Assembly (NCBI RefSeq): GCF_019050325.1
Contig: NZ_VOMB01000016.1
Span: 459,548 to 523,547 of the forward strand
Length of the DNA stretch: 64,000 bases
From: [Mycobacterium] fortunisiensis
GTDB taxonomy: Bacteria > Actinomycetota > Actinomycetes > Mycobacteriales > Mycobacteriaceae
Reading direction: 5' to 3'
Position numbers and translations under genes: made by a program. Shown here piece by piece: positions 8,001 to 17,465 of the stretch (position 1 is the stretch's first letter; every line of letters begins with the position of its first letter). Below the pieces are notes generated by a model. The model made no database searches. It was not told the DNA's origin and saw only the letters and a program-made list of their open reading frames with translations.

Positions 8001-8669
8001 CTACCGTGGCGCCGGTCGCAGTAGCACCTCGCGCAGGTCGTCCTCGGATTCGGTGACGGCGACGAACAGCAGTTCGTCCCCGCCCTCCAGGGGCTCATCG
8101 GATTCGGGCACGATCACCCGGGCCCCGCGCAGGATCGTCACCAGGGCGGTGTCGCGGGGCAGATCCAGGCGCTTGACCGGCTTGCCGCCCCACGGGGTGT
8201 CGTCGGGCAGGGTGATCTCGACCAGATTGGCCTGTCCCTTGCGGAATTCCATCAGCCGCACCAGGTCTCCGACCGCGACGGCTTCCTCGACGAGGGAGGC
8301 CAGCATGCGCGGTGTCGACACGGCCACGTCGACGCCCCAGTTCTCGTCGAACAGCCACTCGTTGCGCGGGTCGTTGACGCGGGCCACCACCCGCGGAACC
8401 GCGAACTCGGTTTTGGCGAGCAGGCTGACCACCACGTTGACCTTGTCGTCCCCGGTGGCCGCGATCACCACGTCGAATTCCTCGAGCTTGACCGACTCCA
8501 TCACGGTGAGCTCGCAGGCATCCCCGAGGACCCAGTGTGCGGCCGGGATGACGTCGACGTCGATGTGATCCGGGTTGCGTTCCAGCAGGGTCACGTCGTG
8601 GTTGCTCTCCAGCAACTCGCGGGCGATGGAGCGGCCTACCGCGCCGGCCCCGGCGATGGCGACTTTCAT
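8001..8669 (-). CDS. ceoC: TrkA-type potassium transport regulatory protein CeoC
   Basis: 222-aa cytosolic regulator with an N-terminal Rossmann TrkA_N domain (VAIAGAGAVGRSIARELL, GxGxxG; acidic residue at the end of beta-2 in VTLLERNPD) and a C-terminal TrkA_C domain (from about residue 140). Such RCK proteins bind NAD(H) or nucleotides and gate K+ channels or Trk/Ktr transporters. ATG 8669 overlaps the ceoB stop by four bases, so CeoB and CeoC are coupled and probably form one complex. No K+ pore subunit is in this cluster; the adjacent APC permease is the nearest membrane partner. Confidence 0.92.
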   Translation of the reverse strand: MKVAIAGAGAVGRSIARELLESNHDVTLLERNPDHIDVDVIPAAHWVLGDACELTVMESVKLEEFDVVIAATGDDKVNVVVSLLAKTEFAVPRVVARVNDPRNEWLFDENWGVDVAVSTPRMLASLVEEAVAVGDLVRLMEFRKGQANLVEITLPDDTPWGGKPVKRLDLPRDTALVTILRGARVIVPESDEPLEGGDELLFVAVTESEDDLREVLLRPAPR

Positions 8670-9343
8670 CGGTCGGACTCCAAGTCCTCGCTCGGCGGTA
8701 GCGCCGCGATGGCCAGCGCCTCGGCGATGTGCCCGGACACGGCCGCCGCGTAGACCTGGTCACCGGCCTGGATGACGGTCTTGGCATCGGGCAGATAGCC
8801 GCCGCCGAACCGGATGATGAAGGCCACTCGGCCGCCGGTGGCCGCTTCGAGGTCGGTGACCAGGTGTCCGGCCCAGTCCTGGTGCAGTGGGAGTTCGGCG
8901 ACGCCGACGTTGCCCGAGGGGTCGCGCCACTTGGTGGTCTCGGTTTCTCTGGTCAGCACATTGAGCAGGCGGTCGGTGGTCCACGGCACGGTCGCGACGG
9001 TGGGGATACCCAGTCGCTCGTACACCGCGGCGCGCTTGGCGTCGTAGATGCGGGCCACCACGCGTTCGACGCCGAAGGTCTCGCGGGCCACCCGAGCCGA
9101 GATGATGTTCGAGTTGTCGCCCGAGGACACCGCGGCGAACGCGCCGGCCTCCTCGATCCCGGCGCGCAGCAGCACATCGCGGTCGAAGCCCATGCCGAGC
9201 ACCCGTTCACCGGAGAATTCCGGAGGCAAGCGGTGGAAAGCGGTGCTGTCCCGGTCGATGACGGCGACTTCGTGGCCGATCCGGGCCAGGCTGTCCGCCA
9301 GCGACGCGCCCACTCGACCGCACCCCATGACGACTACACGCAC
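8666..9343 (-). CDS. ceoB: TrkA-type potassium transport regulatory protein CeoB
   Basis: 225 aa from GTG 9343 with a good ribosome site (GGAAAGGAAC). N-terminal Rossmann motif VVVMGCGRVGASLADSLA and VAVIDRDSTAF, then a TrkA_C domain (IIRFGGGYLPD, VIQAGDQVYAAAV). It is paralogous to CeoC downstream and overlaps it by four bases. It is divergent from the APC permease with about 106 bp between starts, which should contain both promoters. The longer upstream frame is not conserved and was rejected as the start. Confidence 0.92.
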   Translation of the reverse strand: MRVVVMGCGRVGASLADSLARIGHEVAVIDRDSTAFHRLPPEFSGERVLGMGFDRDVLLRAGIEEAGAFAAVSSGDNSNIISARVARETFGVERVVARIYDAKRAAVYERLGIPTVATVPWTTDRLLNVLTRETETTKWRDPSGNVGVAELPLHQDWAGHLVTDLEAATGGRVAFIIRFGGGYLPDAKTVIQAGDQVYAAAVSGHIAEALAIAALPPSEDLESDR

Positions 9344-9449
9344 CCGACGTTCCTTTCCGGTGGCAGAAAAGCGGTGTTGCTCTATCCGTGCACCCGGAAC
9401 GCTACAGCTTTGTGACGGCTTTCTGGCTTCGGGCATAGTCTTGGCTCTC

Positions 9450-11447
9450 GTGTCCAAGCTTTCGACGGCAGCGCGCCGGTTGGTTCTGGGGCGGCCGTTT
9501 CGCAGCGACAAGCTCTCGCACACCCTGTTGCCCAAGCGGATCGCCCTGCCGGTGTTCGCGTCCGATGCGTTGTCGTCGGTGGCCTATGCGCCGGAGGAAA
9601 TCTTTCTGGTGCTGTCGGTGGCCGGGCTGACGGCCTATTCGATGACACCGTGGATCGGTCTGGCAGTGGCCGCGGTGATGCTGATCGTGATCGCCAGTTA
9701 CCGCCAGAACGTGCACGCGTATCCCTCTGGCGGTGGCGACTACGAGGTGGTGACCACCAATCTGGGTCCGTCGGCCGGTCTCACGGTGGCCAGCGCACTG
9801 CTGGTGGATTACGTGCTGACGGTGGCGGTTTCCATGTCGTCGGCGATGTCGAACATCGGTTCGGCGGTTCCCTTCGTCGCCCACCACAAGGTGCTGTTCG
9901 CGGTGGTGGCGATCCTGTTGCTGGCCGCGATGAACCTGCGTGGGCTGAGGGAGTCGGGCCGGGCGTTCGCCGTACCCACCTACGCGTTCATGATCGGCAT
10001 GTATCTCATGCTGGGCTGGGGACTGTTCCAGATCTACGTGCTGGACCGTCCGTTGCGGGCCGAGTCGGCCGGGTTCGAGATGCATCCCGAACACGGCCAG
10101 GTGCTCGGCTTCGCGCTGGTGTTCCTGGTGGCCCGGGCCTTCTCCTCGGGTTCGGCCGCACTCACCGGTGTCGAGGCGATCAGCAACGGTGTGCCGGCGT
10201 TCCGGAAACCCAAGTCGCGTAACGCCGCAACCACCCTGCTGCTGGTCGGGTTGATCTCGGTGTCGCTGCTGATGGGGGTCATCCTGCTGGCCAAGGCGAC
10301 GGGTGTGCAGATCGCCGAACGTCCACACGAGCAGTTGATCGGGGCACCACCGGATTACCACCAGAAGACCCTGATCGCCCAGATCGCCGATGCGGTGTTC
10401 CATGACTTCCCGGTGGGCCTCTACCTGATCGCCGGTGTCGCCGCGCTGATCCTGATGCTGGCCGCCAACACCGCGTTCAACGGCTTCCCGGTACTGGGTT
10501 CGATTCTGGCCCAGGACCGTTACCTGCCGCGGCAGCTGCACACCCGGGGTGACCGACTGGCGTTCTCCAACGGCATCCTGTTCCTGGCTTTCGCCGCGAT
10601 GGCGTTTGTGGTGGCGTTCCGCGCCGAGGTGACCGCGCTGATCCAGCTCTATATCGTCGGCGTGTTCGTGTCGTTCACGTTGAGCCAGATCGGGATGGTC
10701 CGGCACTGGACCCGGTTGTTGCGTACCGAAACCGAGCCGGCGGTGCGGCAGCGCATGATGCGTTCGCGCGTCATCAACGCGGTCGGGTTGACCGCGACCG
10801 GCACCGTGCTGGTGGTCGTGGTGGTGACCAAGTTCGTCGCCGGCGCCTGGATCGCGATCCTGGCGATGGGCGCCCTGTTCGTGCTGATGAAGCTCATCCA
10901 CCGGCACTACGAGACGGTGGCCCGCGAGCTGGAGAAGGAGGACGCACAAGAGGGCGACATCGTGTTGCCCAGCCGCAACCACGCGGTCGTGCTGGTCTCG
11001 AAACTCCATCTGCCGACGAAGCGGGCGATCGCCTACGCCCGCGCCACCCGACCCGACGTGCTGGAGGCGATCACGGTCAGCGTCGACGACGCGGAGACCC
11101 GCGCCCTGGTGCACCGGTGGGAGGAGAGCGACGTCAGCGTGCCGCTGAAGGTGATCGCCTCGCCCTACCGTGAGATCACCCGGCCGGTACTGGATTACGT
11201 CAAACGGGTCACCAAGGAATCACCGCGGACCGTGGTGACGGTGTTCATCCCCGAATACGTCGTGGGGCACTGGTGGGAGCAGGTGCTGCACAACCAGAGC
11301 GCGTTGCGGCTCAAGGGCAGATTGCTGTTCATGCCCAATGTGATGGTGACATCGGTTCCGTGGCAGTTGAATTCGTCGGAGCGGGTGCAGATGACCCTGC
11401 CGCCGGGTTCGGCACCCGGGGACGCGCGGCGGGGTTTCCTGGAATGA
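9450..11447 (+). CDS. APC-superfamily amino acid or potassium permease
   Basis: 665 aa from GTG 9450. About 12 membrane spans occupy residues 30-480, starting RIALPVFASDALSSVAYAPEEI, the unwound-helix region typical of the APC/KUP-related family that includes KimA. The last 180 residues are soluble (HAVVLVSKLHLPTKRAIAYA), resembling the cytoplasmic domain of KimA-type c-di-AMP-regulated K+ importers. Together with the divergent ceoBC genes this makes K+ import as plausible as amino acid transport. It corresponds to Rv2690c. The stop overlaps the next gene (ATGA). Confidence 0.85.
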   Translation: MSKLSTAARRLVLGRPFRSDKLSHTLLPKRIALPVFASDALSSVAYAPEEIFLVLSVAGLTAYSMTPWIGLAVAAVMLIVIASYRQNVHAYPSGGGDYEVVTTNLGPSAGLTVASALLVDYVLTVAVSMSSAMSNIGSAVPFVAHHKVLFAVVAILLLAAMNLRGLRESGRAFAVPTYAFMIGMYLMLGWGLFQIYVLDRPLRAESAGFEMHPEHGQVLGFALVFLVARAFSSGSAALTGVEAISNGVPAFRKPKSRNAATTLLLVGLISVSLLMGVILLAKATGVQIAERPHEQLIGAPPDYHQKTLIAQIADAVFHDFPVGLYLIAGVAALILMLAANTAFNGFPVLGSILAQDRYLPRQLHTRGDRLAFSNGILFLAFAAMAFVVAFRAEVTALIQLYIVGVFVSFTLSQIGMVRHWTRLLRTETEPAVRQRMMRSRVINAVGLTATGTVLVVVVVTKFVAGAWIAILAMGALFVLMKLIHRHYETVARELEKEDAQEGDIVLPSRNHAVVLVSKLHLPTKRAIAYARATRPDVLEAITVSVDDAETRALVHRWEESDVSVPLKVIASPYREITRPVLDYVKRVTKESPRTVVTVFIPEYVVGHWWEQVLHNQSALRLKGRLLFMPNVMVTSVPWQLNSSERVQMTLPPGSAPGDARRGFLE

Positions 11448-12655
11448 GCGATCTGACGCTGACCCTGACCACAGGCCCGGCGGCCAACGGCGGCAGTTGC
11501 GTGGCCCGCCACGACGGCCGGGTGGTGTTCGTCCGCTACGCCCTGCCCGGCGAAACGGTGCGGGCCACGGTGCGCGATCAACGCGGTTCGTATTGGCACG
11601 CCGAGGCGGTGGAGATCATCGAGGCAGCTGGGGACCGGATCGATCCGCTGTGCCCGATCGCCGGGGCGGATGGGGCCGGGTGCTGTGATCTGGCGTTCGC
11701 CGAGCCCCACGCGGCCCGCCGCCTCAAGGGTTCGGTGGTGGCCAATCAGCTGGCCCGGCTGGGTGGCTTCACGTGGCGCGACGAGGCGACGGCGGTGGCA
11801 GAACCGGTAGGCGACGGGGCGGCCCTGGGCTGGCGGACCCGGGTGCGGCTGGACACCACCGCCGACGGCCGTGCCGGATTCCACCGCTATCACAGCGCCG
11901 ATCTGGTCACCGAGCTCGACTGCGGGCAGCTCCCCGCCGAGGTGACCGACGGGCTGGCGGCGATGCGGTGGACCCCGGGCGCACAGGTGCATGTGGTGCT
12001 GGACTCCGACGGTCGTCGCCACATCGTGCAATCCGGGCCCAAGACCGGTCGCGGGGCTGCCCGCCGGAACGCCACCCGCGCCGTGGAGGGGCAGTACGAA
12101 GCGGTCCAGCGCATCGGCACCCGCGAGTGGCTGCTGCCGGTGACGGCGTTCTGGCAGGCCCACCGGGACGCGGCGGCGGTCTACAGCCGGCTGGTCGCCG
12201 AGTGGGCCGGGTTGCAGCCGGGCATGACGGCATGGGATCTCTACGGCGGTGCCGGTGTCTTCGCCGCGGCACTGGCCGAGCAGGTCGGGCCCGGTGGGCG
12301 GGTGCTGACCGTCGACACCTCCCGCGCGGCGTCACGCGCTGCCCGCGCCGCACTGGCTGACCTGCAGTGGGTTTCGGTGGTCACCGACTCGGTGCGGCGC
12401 GCCCTGTCGGCCGAGTCCGGACGTCCCGACGTGGCGGTGCTCGACCCGCCGCGCACCGGTGCCGGCCGGGACGTGGTCGACGCGGTGGCGGCCGCCGACG
12501 TGCCGAGGATCATCCACATCGGTTGCGAGGCGGCGTCGTTCGCCCGTGATGTGGGGTTGTACCTGCGCCACGGCTATCAGGTGGAGGATCTGCGGGTGTT
12601 CGACTCGTTCCCCCTGACCCACCATGTGGAGTGCGTCGCGGTCCTCACTCGCTGA
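11444..12655 (+). CDS. SAM-dependent RNA (uracil-5-)methyltransferase, TrmA/RlmCD family
   Basis: 403 aa from ATG 11444, coupled to the permease stop. An N-terminal TRAM-like domain (residues 1-60, NGGSCVARHDGRVVFVRYA and GETVRA) is followed by cysteines that may hold an iron-sulfur cluster (CPIAGADGAGCCDLAF, DCGQLP). The C-terminal Rossmann methyltransferase has WDLYGGAGVFAAALA as motif I, VAVLDPPRTGAGRDVV as motif IV and HIGCEAASFARD, which carries the catalytic Cys. Equivalent to Rv2689c. Whether the target is 23S rRNA or tRNA U54 cannot be told from sequence. Confidence 0.87.
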   Translation: MSDLTLTLTTGPAANGGSCVARHDGRVVFVRYALPGETVRATVRDQRGSYWHAEAVEIIEAAGDRIDPLCPIAGADGAGCCDLAFAEPHAARRLKGSVVANQLARLGGFTWRDEATAVAEPVGDGAALGWRTRVRLDTTADGRAGFHRYHSADLVTELDCGQLPAEVTDGLAAMRWTPGAQVHVVLDSDGRRHIVQSGPKTGRGAARRNATRAVEGQYEAVQRIGTREWLLPVTAFWQAHRDAAAVYSRLVAEWAGLQPGMTAWDLYGGAGVFAAALAEQVGPGGRVLTVDTSRAASRAARAALADLQWVSVVTDSVRRALSAESGRPDVAVLDPPRTGAGRDVVDAVAAADVPRIIHIGCEAASFARDVGLYLRHGYQVEDLRVFDSFPLTHHVECVAVLTR

Positions 12656-12811
12656 GGCCCCCCGGACGCCGTGTCCGACCCCGGAAAAACGCGGAAAAAC
12701 GCGGAAACGCACTGGAATGTGCGGAAAAAAGGGCGGACTGGATTTTGTTTTTTTCTCGGGTATGGTCGGGTCCAACGTTGGTTTTCACCGAATTCCGGGA
12801 AGGGAGCAACG

Positions 12812-12946
12812 ATGGCTGATAAATCTCACGGCCGGGCCATGAAAAAGTCGGCGACGACGCTCAAGGAGCGGCGGGCTGCGAAGCGCGAGAAGGAACTTGA
12901 GTCGAAGGCGATGAATCCCCGGCGCAAGCGCGTGGACCGGGGCTAG
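12812..12946 (+). CDS. Small highly basic protein
   Basis: 44 aa, about half Lys, Arg, Glu and Ser (SHGRAMKKSATTLKERRAAK). ATG 12812 has a strong ribosome site, GGAAGGGAGC, and a plausible -10 (TATGGT, 12761-12766) lies about 46 bp upstream in a short AT-richer region with three GCGGAAAAAC-type repeats. I do not recognise a function; such short basic proteins may be ribosome- or nucleic-acid-associated. Gene status rests on the ribosome site, codon use and isolation between good promoter and terminator signals. Confidence 0.6.
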   Translation: MADKSHGRAMKKSATTLKERRAAKREKELESKAMNPRRKRVDRG

Positions 12947-12994
12947 TTACTCGGCTTACTCGGCGCGTACTCGGCGACCCCTGTTTTGTTCGTC

Positions 12995-13025
12995 ATTTCC
13001 ACCCCCAATTTATTGTGGTGGAAAT
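12995..13025. terminator. Possible bidirectional terminator
   Basis: ATTTCCACC (12995-13003) pairs perfectly with GGTGGAAAT (13017-13025) across a 13-nt AT-rich loop. It sits between the small basic gene (rightward) and the GGDEF gene (leftward). A-T pairs at the base could stand in for a U-tract, but no long U-run follows, so the call is tentative. The surrounding 12947-13082 gap also has three TACTCGGCG-like repeats. Confidence 0.4.
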
Positions 13026-13082
13026 TCCGAGAATTTCGCTGCGTTACTTCGTCGAACTGTCATTCCGGGAACGGCTGGATAT

Positions 13083-14174
13083 TTATTCTTGGCCGTCGGG
13101 CCCCATTGTCGGGGTGGGGAAGTGCGCGTAGGTCGTGCGGTTGCCGCCCTGGGCCCTGGACTGTTTCATCGCGGTGTCGGCCAGCGTCACCAGACCGTCG
13201 ATGATCTGTTCGGTGGGCAGTGCAGTCAGTGGCCGCAGCGGGCTGCAGGCGGTACCGATACTGGCGGTCAGCCGCATCGGGGTGGTGGTGATCGCCATCC
13301 GGATGCGGTTGACCAGCGGTGAGGGATCGTTGGCCTTGAACACGTCGGCGATCAGGAATTCGCTGTCGGAGATGTGGGCCAACGGAACCTTGTGACGGAC
13401 GGTCTCGCGGATCGCCTGCGCCACGGCCACCCGGGCGTGCAGCGTGCTGTGGCTGCCGTCCATATCGCTCAGCAGTGCCATGTCGTCGATCCCGACCGCC
13501 ACCACCACCAGGTACTGGTCGTCGTGGCGGCTGTGAGAGCCCAGCATAGTGGCGGTGTGCATGTCGAACGCCTCCCGGTTGAGCAGACCGGTCAGCGGGT
13601 CGATCTCGCGGGGGTGCAGGAGGTGGTCGGGTTCGATCAGCTCGACGGCGATCCGGCACAGCGCCGAGGTGGTCAGGATCACCGCCAGGGCGACGACGGC
13701 GCCCGAGATCGCGAGCCAGACGTCGGTCTGAGCCACCCGCACCGCAAGGAAGGCCACCGTCGCGACCGCGGCCGCCCAGGTCAGATACAGCACGCGCTGG
13801 CTGTGCAGGAAGGCGGTGTAGGCGGTGATCAGGCTCAGCCCCGCCGAACCCAACAGGCCGATCTGCGGGTCCACCAGCAGAACACAGGTCCCTGCGATAC
13901 CTGCCGTGCCGATGGACACGACGATCCACGACTGGGTGCGGCTGGGCCACTGCCGGCGCCACCACCACTGCGCCATGATCAGGCCGCCGACCGTGATGGC
14001 CACCGCGACGTACCGCAGCGCGCCACCCGGCCCCGCCGGGCTGGCCAGCATCAGTAGCGGGATCAGGCTCAGCCCGATGATGGTGGTGCCCACGGTGCGC
14101 TGCATCCGGGCGCGCTTGCCCTGGGCCGCGAGCAGGGCGGTACGCGCGTAGTACTGATCGAATGGACTCAACAC
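13083..14174 (-). CDS. Membrane protein with degenerate GGDEF domain
   Basis: 363 aa from GTG 14174. Five to six membrane spans occupy residues 28-175 (TTIIGLSLIPLLMLA, AVAITVGGLIMAQWWW, WIVVSIGTAGIAGTCVLL, LSLITAYTAFLHSQ, LAISGAVVALAVILTTSALC). A GGDEF-type domain follows, starting at DPLTGLLNREAFDMH. The signature that should read GGDEF reads SDSEF (HISDSEFLIAD), so the substrate-binding Gly pair and the metal-binding Asp are lost. Active cyclase activity is therefore unlikely; a sensory or c-di-GMP-binding role is possible. No EAL domain is present. Confidence 0.85.
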   Translation of the reverse strand: MLSPFDQYYARTALLAAQGKRARMQRTVGTTIIGLSLIPLLMLASPAGPGGALRYVAVAITVGGLIMAQWWWRRQWPSRTQSWIVVSIGTAGIAGTCVLLVDPQIGLLGSAGLSLITAYTAFLHSQRVLYLTWAAAVATVAFLAVRVAQTDVWLAISGAVVALAVILTTSALCRIAVELIEPDHLLHPREIDPLTGLLNREAFDMHTATMLGSHSRHDDQYLVVVAVGIDDMALLSDMDGSHSTLHARVAVAQAIRETVRHKVPLAHISDSEFLIADVFKANDPSPLVNRIRMAITTTPMRLTASIGTACSPLRPLTALPTEQIIDGLVTLADTAMKQSRAQGGNRTTYAHFPTPTMGPDGQE

Positions 14175-14289
14175 GCACCCCGGGTCATCGGCTTCGGATC
14201 CACCCTACGTAATCACATGCCGGCGCAGGTCCGGGTTCGGCAATCGGACCTCGAGCGGACGGAGTTCGGTGCTTGAGCGAGTTGGACGC

Positions 14290-15579
14290 TCAGCCGAACA
14301 CGAAGTAGCGCAGCCACAGGTAGAGCGCCGAGAGAATCACCGACAGTGCGGTCACCAACGCTCCCTTTCGGGTGAATTCCCAGAACGAGATCGGGGTTCC
14401 TGCGCGGTCGGCGATGCCGAGCATGACGACATTGGCGCTGGCGCCGATGGCGGTGAGGTTCCCCCCGAAGTCGGCGCCCAGTGCCAAGGCCCACCATAGG
14501 GCATCAGGGTGAGTCAAATCCGGCATCGAGGCGACAAGCTGAGCCACGATCGGTGCCATGGTCGCCACGTAGGGGATGTTGTCGATGATGCCCGACAGCG
14601 GCGCCGAGAGCCCGAGGATGAGCATGACCGTGAGGAGCGCGTTCCCTCCGGTTGCCTCGGTGGCCGCCCGTGCTAATGCGTCGACGGTGCCGGTCTTGAC
14701 CAGCGCCCCGATCATCACGAACAGACCGGCGAAGAACAGCAGGGTTTCCCATTCCACGCCGGACAGATAGTCCGACCGTCCGAGTCCCGAGATCACGATG
14801 AGTATGCCGGCGCCGACGAGGGCCACCACCGCTGGGGCAACGTGAATCACCGAGTGCAGGATGAACCCCGCGAACACCAGACTGAGCACGACACCGCACT
14901 TGATCAGCAAGGCAGAGTCACGGATGGCCTCACGCTCCTGCAAGGCCATGACGTCGGCCACCCTGTGCGCCTCGACTCTGAACGAGCCCCGAAACAGTTG
15001 CGGCAGAATCGCGATGAATGCGACGGTCACGATGATCACGATCGGCGTCATGTGAACCAGAAAGTCGTTGAAGCTCAGATTGCCGCGGCTACCGATGATG
15101 ATGTTGGGTGGGTCGCCGACGAGTGTCGCAGCGCCACCGATGTTGGACGCGAACACTTCTGCCATCAGGAATGGAACCGCGTTGATGGCCAGTCGGTCGC
15201 AGACCAGCAACGTGACCGGTGCGATCAGTAGCACGGTGGTGACGTTGTCCAGTAGCGCCGAGGCCAGCGCTGTGACCAACACCAGCAGGATCATGATTCG
15301 CAGCGGTGAACCCTTGGCCCGCTTGGCCGCCCAGATGGCGACGTATTCGAACACGCCGGTCTGGCGCAGCACACTGACGATGATCATCATGCCGAACAAC
15401 AGGAAGATGACATCCCAGTCGATGCCGGTTTCGTGGGAGAAGAACGCATCTTCGTCCTCGACCACTCCGAACACCAACACCACCGCAGCACCACCGAGCG
15501 CGACCTTGGTCTTGTTGACCCGATCGCTGGCGATCAATACGTAGGCGATGACGAAGACGCCGATCGCGAATGCGGCCAT
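14290..15579 (-). CDS. ArsB/NhaD-type ion permease
   Basis: 429 aa from ATG 15579 (a TTG precedes it), equal to the length I recall for Rv2684. Twelve or so hydrophobic spans across the whole protein with family motifs such as [47 protein letters not shown] and [18 protein letters not shown] in the first half, and [19 protein letters not shown] with [18 protein letters not shown] in the second: the two DN/NPPN-like repeats of the ArsB/CitM/NhaD ion transporter superfamily. The substrate may be arsenite, Na+/H+ or dicarboxylate. It is directly downstream of the CBS gene (6-bp gap), probably one operon. Confidence 0.85.
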   Translation of the reverse strand: MAAFAIGVFVIAYVLIASDRVNKTKVALGGAAVVLVFGVVEDEDAFFSHETGIDWDVIFLLFGMMIIVSVLRQTGVFEYVAIWAAKRAKGSPLRIMILLVLVTALASALLDNVTTVLLIAPVTLLVCDRLAINAVPFLMAEVFASNIGGAATLVGDPPNIIIGSRGNLSFNDFLVHMTPIVIIVTVAFIAILPQLFRGSFRVEAHRVADVMALQEREAIRDSALLIKCGVVLSLVFAGFILHSVIHVAPAVVALVGAGILIVISGLGRSDYLSGVEWETLLFFAGLFVMIGALVKTGTVDALARAATEATGGNALLTVMLILGLSAPLSGIIDNIPYVATMAPIVAQLVASMPDLTHPDALWWALALGADFGGNLTAIGASANVVMLGIADRAGTPISFWEFTRKGALVTALSVILSALYLWLRYFVFG

Positions 15580-15585
15580 CAAGGA

Positions 15586-16029
15586 TCAGTGCCCCAGCGC
15601 GGCTTCGAGCAGCCGGGATGCCGTGATCACCCCGCGCATTTTCCCGTCTTTGAGGACGGCGACCAGCGGGCTTCGCAGTTTCGCCATCAGCGCGGCAACT
15701 TCGATGATGGTGTCGTCGGCGCGCGCGGAGGGGACATCGATCAGATGCTTGGGCAGCACCTCCCGCACCGTTTTGCCACGTAACTTCTCGGCGGTCCGAT
15801 CGGCCATGGATTCGTCGAGTACGCCGGCCAGCGCCGGATCGTCCAGAACGTACTGCGGAATGATGAACCGGACTACTTCTGCGGCCGGAAGGACTGCGTG
15901 GGGCAGCCCAGACTCATCTGTCACCACGATGCCGGGTAGCCGGTGCTCGGCCAACATGTGGGCGGCGTCGAGCGCATCTGCCTCGGCGGAGACCACCGGG
16001 AATTCCTCAGCGATGTCCTCTGCTTGCAC
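15586..16029 (-). CDS. Tandem CBS-domain protein
   Basis: 147 aa, essentially two CBS motifs (residues about 5-60, [23 protein letters not shown], and 85-145, [25 protein letters not shown]). Such modules bind adenosyl ligands and regulate partner transporters. GTG 16029; it precedes the ArsB/NhaD-type permease in the same operon, so it probably acts as that transporter's cytoplasmic regulatory subunit. It is divergent from nhaA, which strengthens the link with ion homeostasis. Confidence 0.85.
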   Translation of the reverse strand: MQAEDIAEEFPVVSAEADALDAAHMLAEHRLPGIVVTDESGLPHAVLPAAEVVRFIIPQYVLDDPALAGVLDESMADRTAEKLRGKTVREVLPKHLIDVPSARADDTIIEVAALMAKLRSPLVAVLKDGKMRGVITASRLLEAALGH

Positions 16030-16154
16030 TCCAGTACCATACGACCCCGACGCGTCCCGACGCGTCCGCGGGCCGCTGTGCTGCTAGCGTTGGTGCCTGG
16101 TGTGCCGGGAAGCCTGGTCGGCGCCATTTTGTGCTGACCAGGGGAGATGTGTCG

Positions 16155-17438
16155 ATGAATGCCGAACGTGACCGGCGCCTGCTTTCTCGTGGCTCTTGGC
16201 TGGAATGGCAACGGGTTTCGCAGTTGTTGCGTGCCGAGACCGTGGGCGGCGCGCTGTTGCTGATCTCTGCGGCGACCGCTCTGGCTTGGGCCAACTCTCC
16301 TTGGTCACAGAGCTACCACGACCTGTCGACGCTATTGATCGGCCCCGAATCGTTGCACGTGAACCTGAGCGTGTCGGACTGGGCCGCCGACGGTCTGTTG
16401 GCGATCTTCTTCTTCGTCGTCGGCGTGGAACTCAAGCGGGAGTTCGTCGCGGGAGATCTGCGGGACCCAGCCCGTGCTGCCCTCCCTATCGCGGCCGCCG
16501 TCGGCGGCATGGTGGTGCCCGCGGTGATCTTCCTCGCGATCAATCTGTCCACGGGCCATCCGGAAAACATCGGCGGGTGGGCCGTGCCGATCGCCACCGA
16601 CATCGCGTTTGCGTTGGCCGTGCTGGCGGTCCTGGCCACGCACCTTCCGTCGGCGCTGCGCATTTTCTTGCTGACGCTGGCGGTCGTCGACGATCTGCTG
16701 GCGATCGTGGTCATCGCGATCTTCTACACCGACCATCTGCAACCGATACCGTTGCTGTTGGCGTTGATCCCGATCGGGTTGTATGGCGTGGCCGTGCAGC
16801 GGGGTATGCGGCAGGAGTGGGTCTTGTTGCCGTTGGCCGTGCTGGCTTGGGGGCTGATGCATGCCAGCGGGGTGCACGCCACGGTGGCCGGGGTGCTGCT
16901 CGGGTTCACGGTGCCAGTGTTGGGGCGACACGCCGGCGCCGACTATTTCGAGCATCGGGTGCGACCGCTGTCGGCCGGCGTCGCGGTGCCGACGTTCGCG
17001 TTTTTCGCCGCCGGTGTCACGGTTGGTGGCTTGTCCGGATTCGCCGATGCACTGAGTGATCCGCTGACCATCGGGGTAATCGCCGGCCTGGTACTCGGCA
17101 AACCCATCGGCGTGTTCGGAACCACCTATCTGCTGGCCAAGTTCACCAGAGCGAATCTCGATGACGACCTGGCCTGGCGTGACGTTTTCGGCGTGGCCAT
17201 GCTTGCCGGCATCGGGTTCACCGTGTCGTTGCTGATCGGCGAACTCGCCTTCCACGATGACGGACCTGCCACCGACGACGTCAAGATCGCCGTGCTCGCC
17301 GGGTCGGTGATCGCTGGACTGCTCGCCTCTGTGGTCCTGGTGTCGCGCAATGCCGTTTATCGCCGGATCCACCGGTTGGAAACCCTCGACACCGACCACG
17401 ATGGCGTACCCGACGTCTATCAACCTCGTCAGGATTGA
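16155..17438 (+). CDS. nhaA: Na+/H+ antiporter NhaA
   Basis: 427 aa from ATG 16155 behind AGGGGAG; alternative GTGs lie at 16131 and 16149. Twelve-span NhaA fold with signature segments [39 protein letters not shown] and [20 protein letters not shown] (the Asp-Asp pair that binds Na+). It exchanges internal Na+ or Li+ for protons across the cytoplasmic membrane. The C-terminal tail ends [15 protein letters not shown], which resembles a Ca2+-binding Asp-rich loop not usual for NhaA. Twenty-seven bp separate its stop from the dxs ATG. Confidence 0.94.
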   Translation: MNAERDRRLLSRGSWLEWQRVSQLLRAETVGGALLLISAATALAWANSPWSQSYHDLSTLLIGPESLHVNLSVSDWAADGLLAIFFFVVGVELKREFVAGDLRDPARAALPIAAAVGGMVVPAVIFLAINLSTGHPENIGGWAVPIATDIAFALAVLAVLATHLPSALRIFLLTLAVVDDLLAIVVIAIFYTDHLQPIPLLLALIPIGLYGVAVQRGMRQEWVLLPLAVLAWGLMHASGVHATVAGVLLGFTVPVLGRHAGADYFEHRVRPLSAGVAVPTFAFFAAGVTVGGLSGFADALSDPLTIGVIAGLVLGKPIGVFGTTYLLAKFTRANLDDDLAWRDVFGVAMLAGIGFTVSLLIGELAFHDDGPATDDVKIAVLAGSVIAGLLASVVLVSRNAVYRRIHRLETLDTDHDGVPDVYQPRQD

Positions 17439-17465
17439 TTGAGTGTGCGTGCGTACACTGGCGGA

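Noticed and set aside
9402..11114. A 570-codon minus-strand frame opposite the APC permease
   Set aside because: His/Gln/Arg-rich translation typical of the antisense of a GC-rich membrane protein; no ribosome site, no family pattern.
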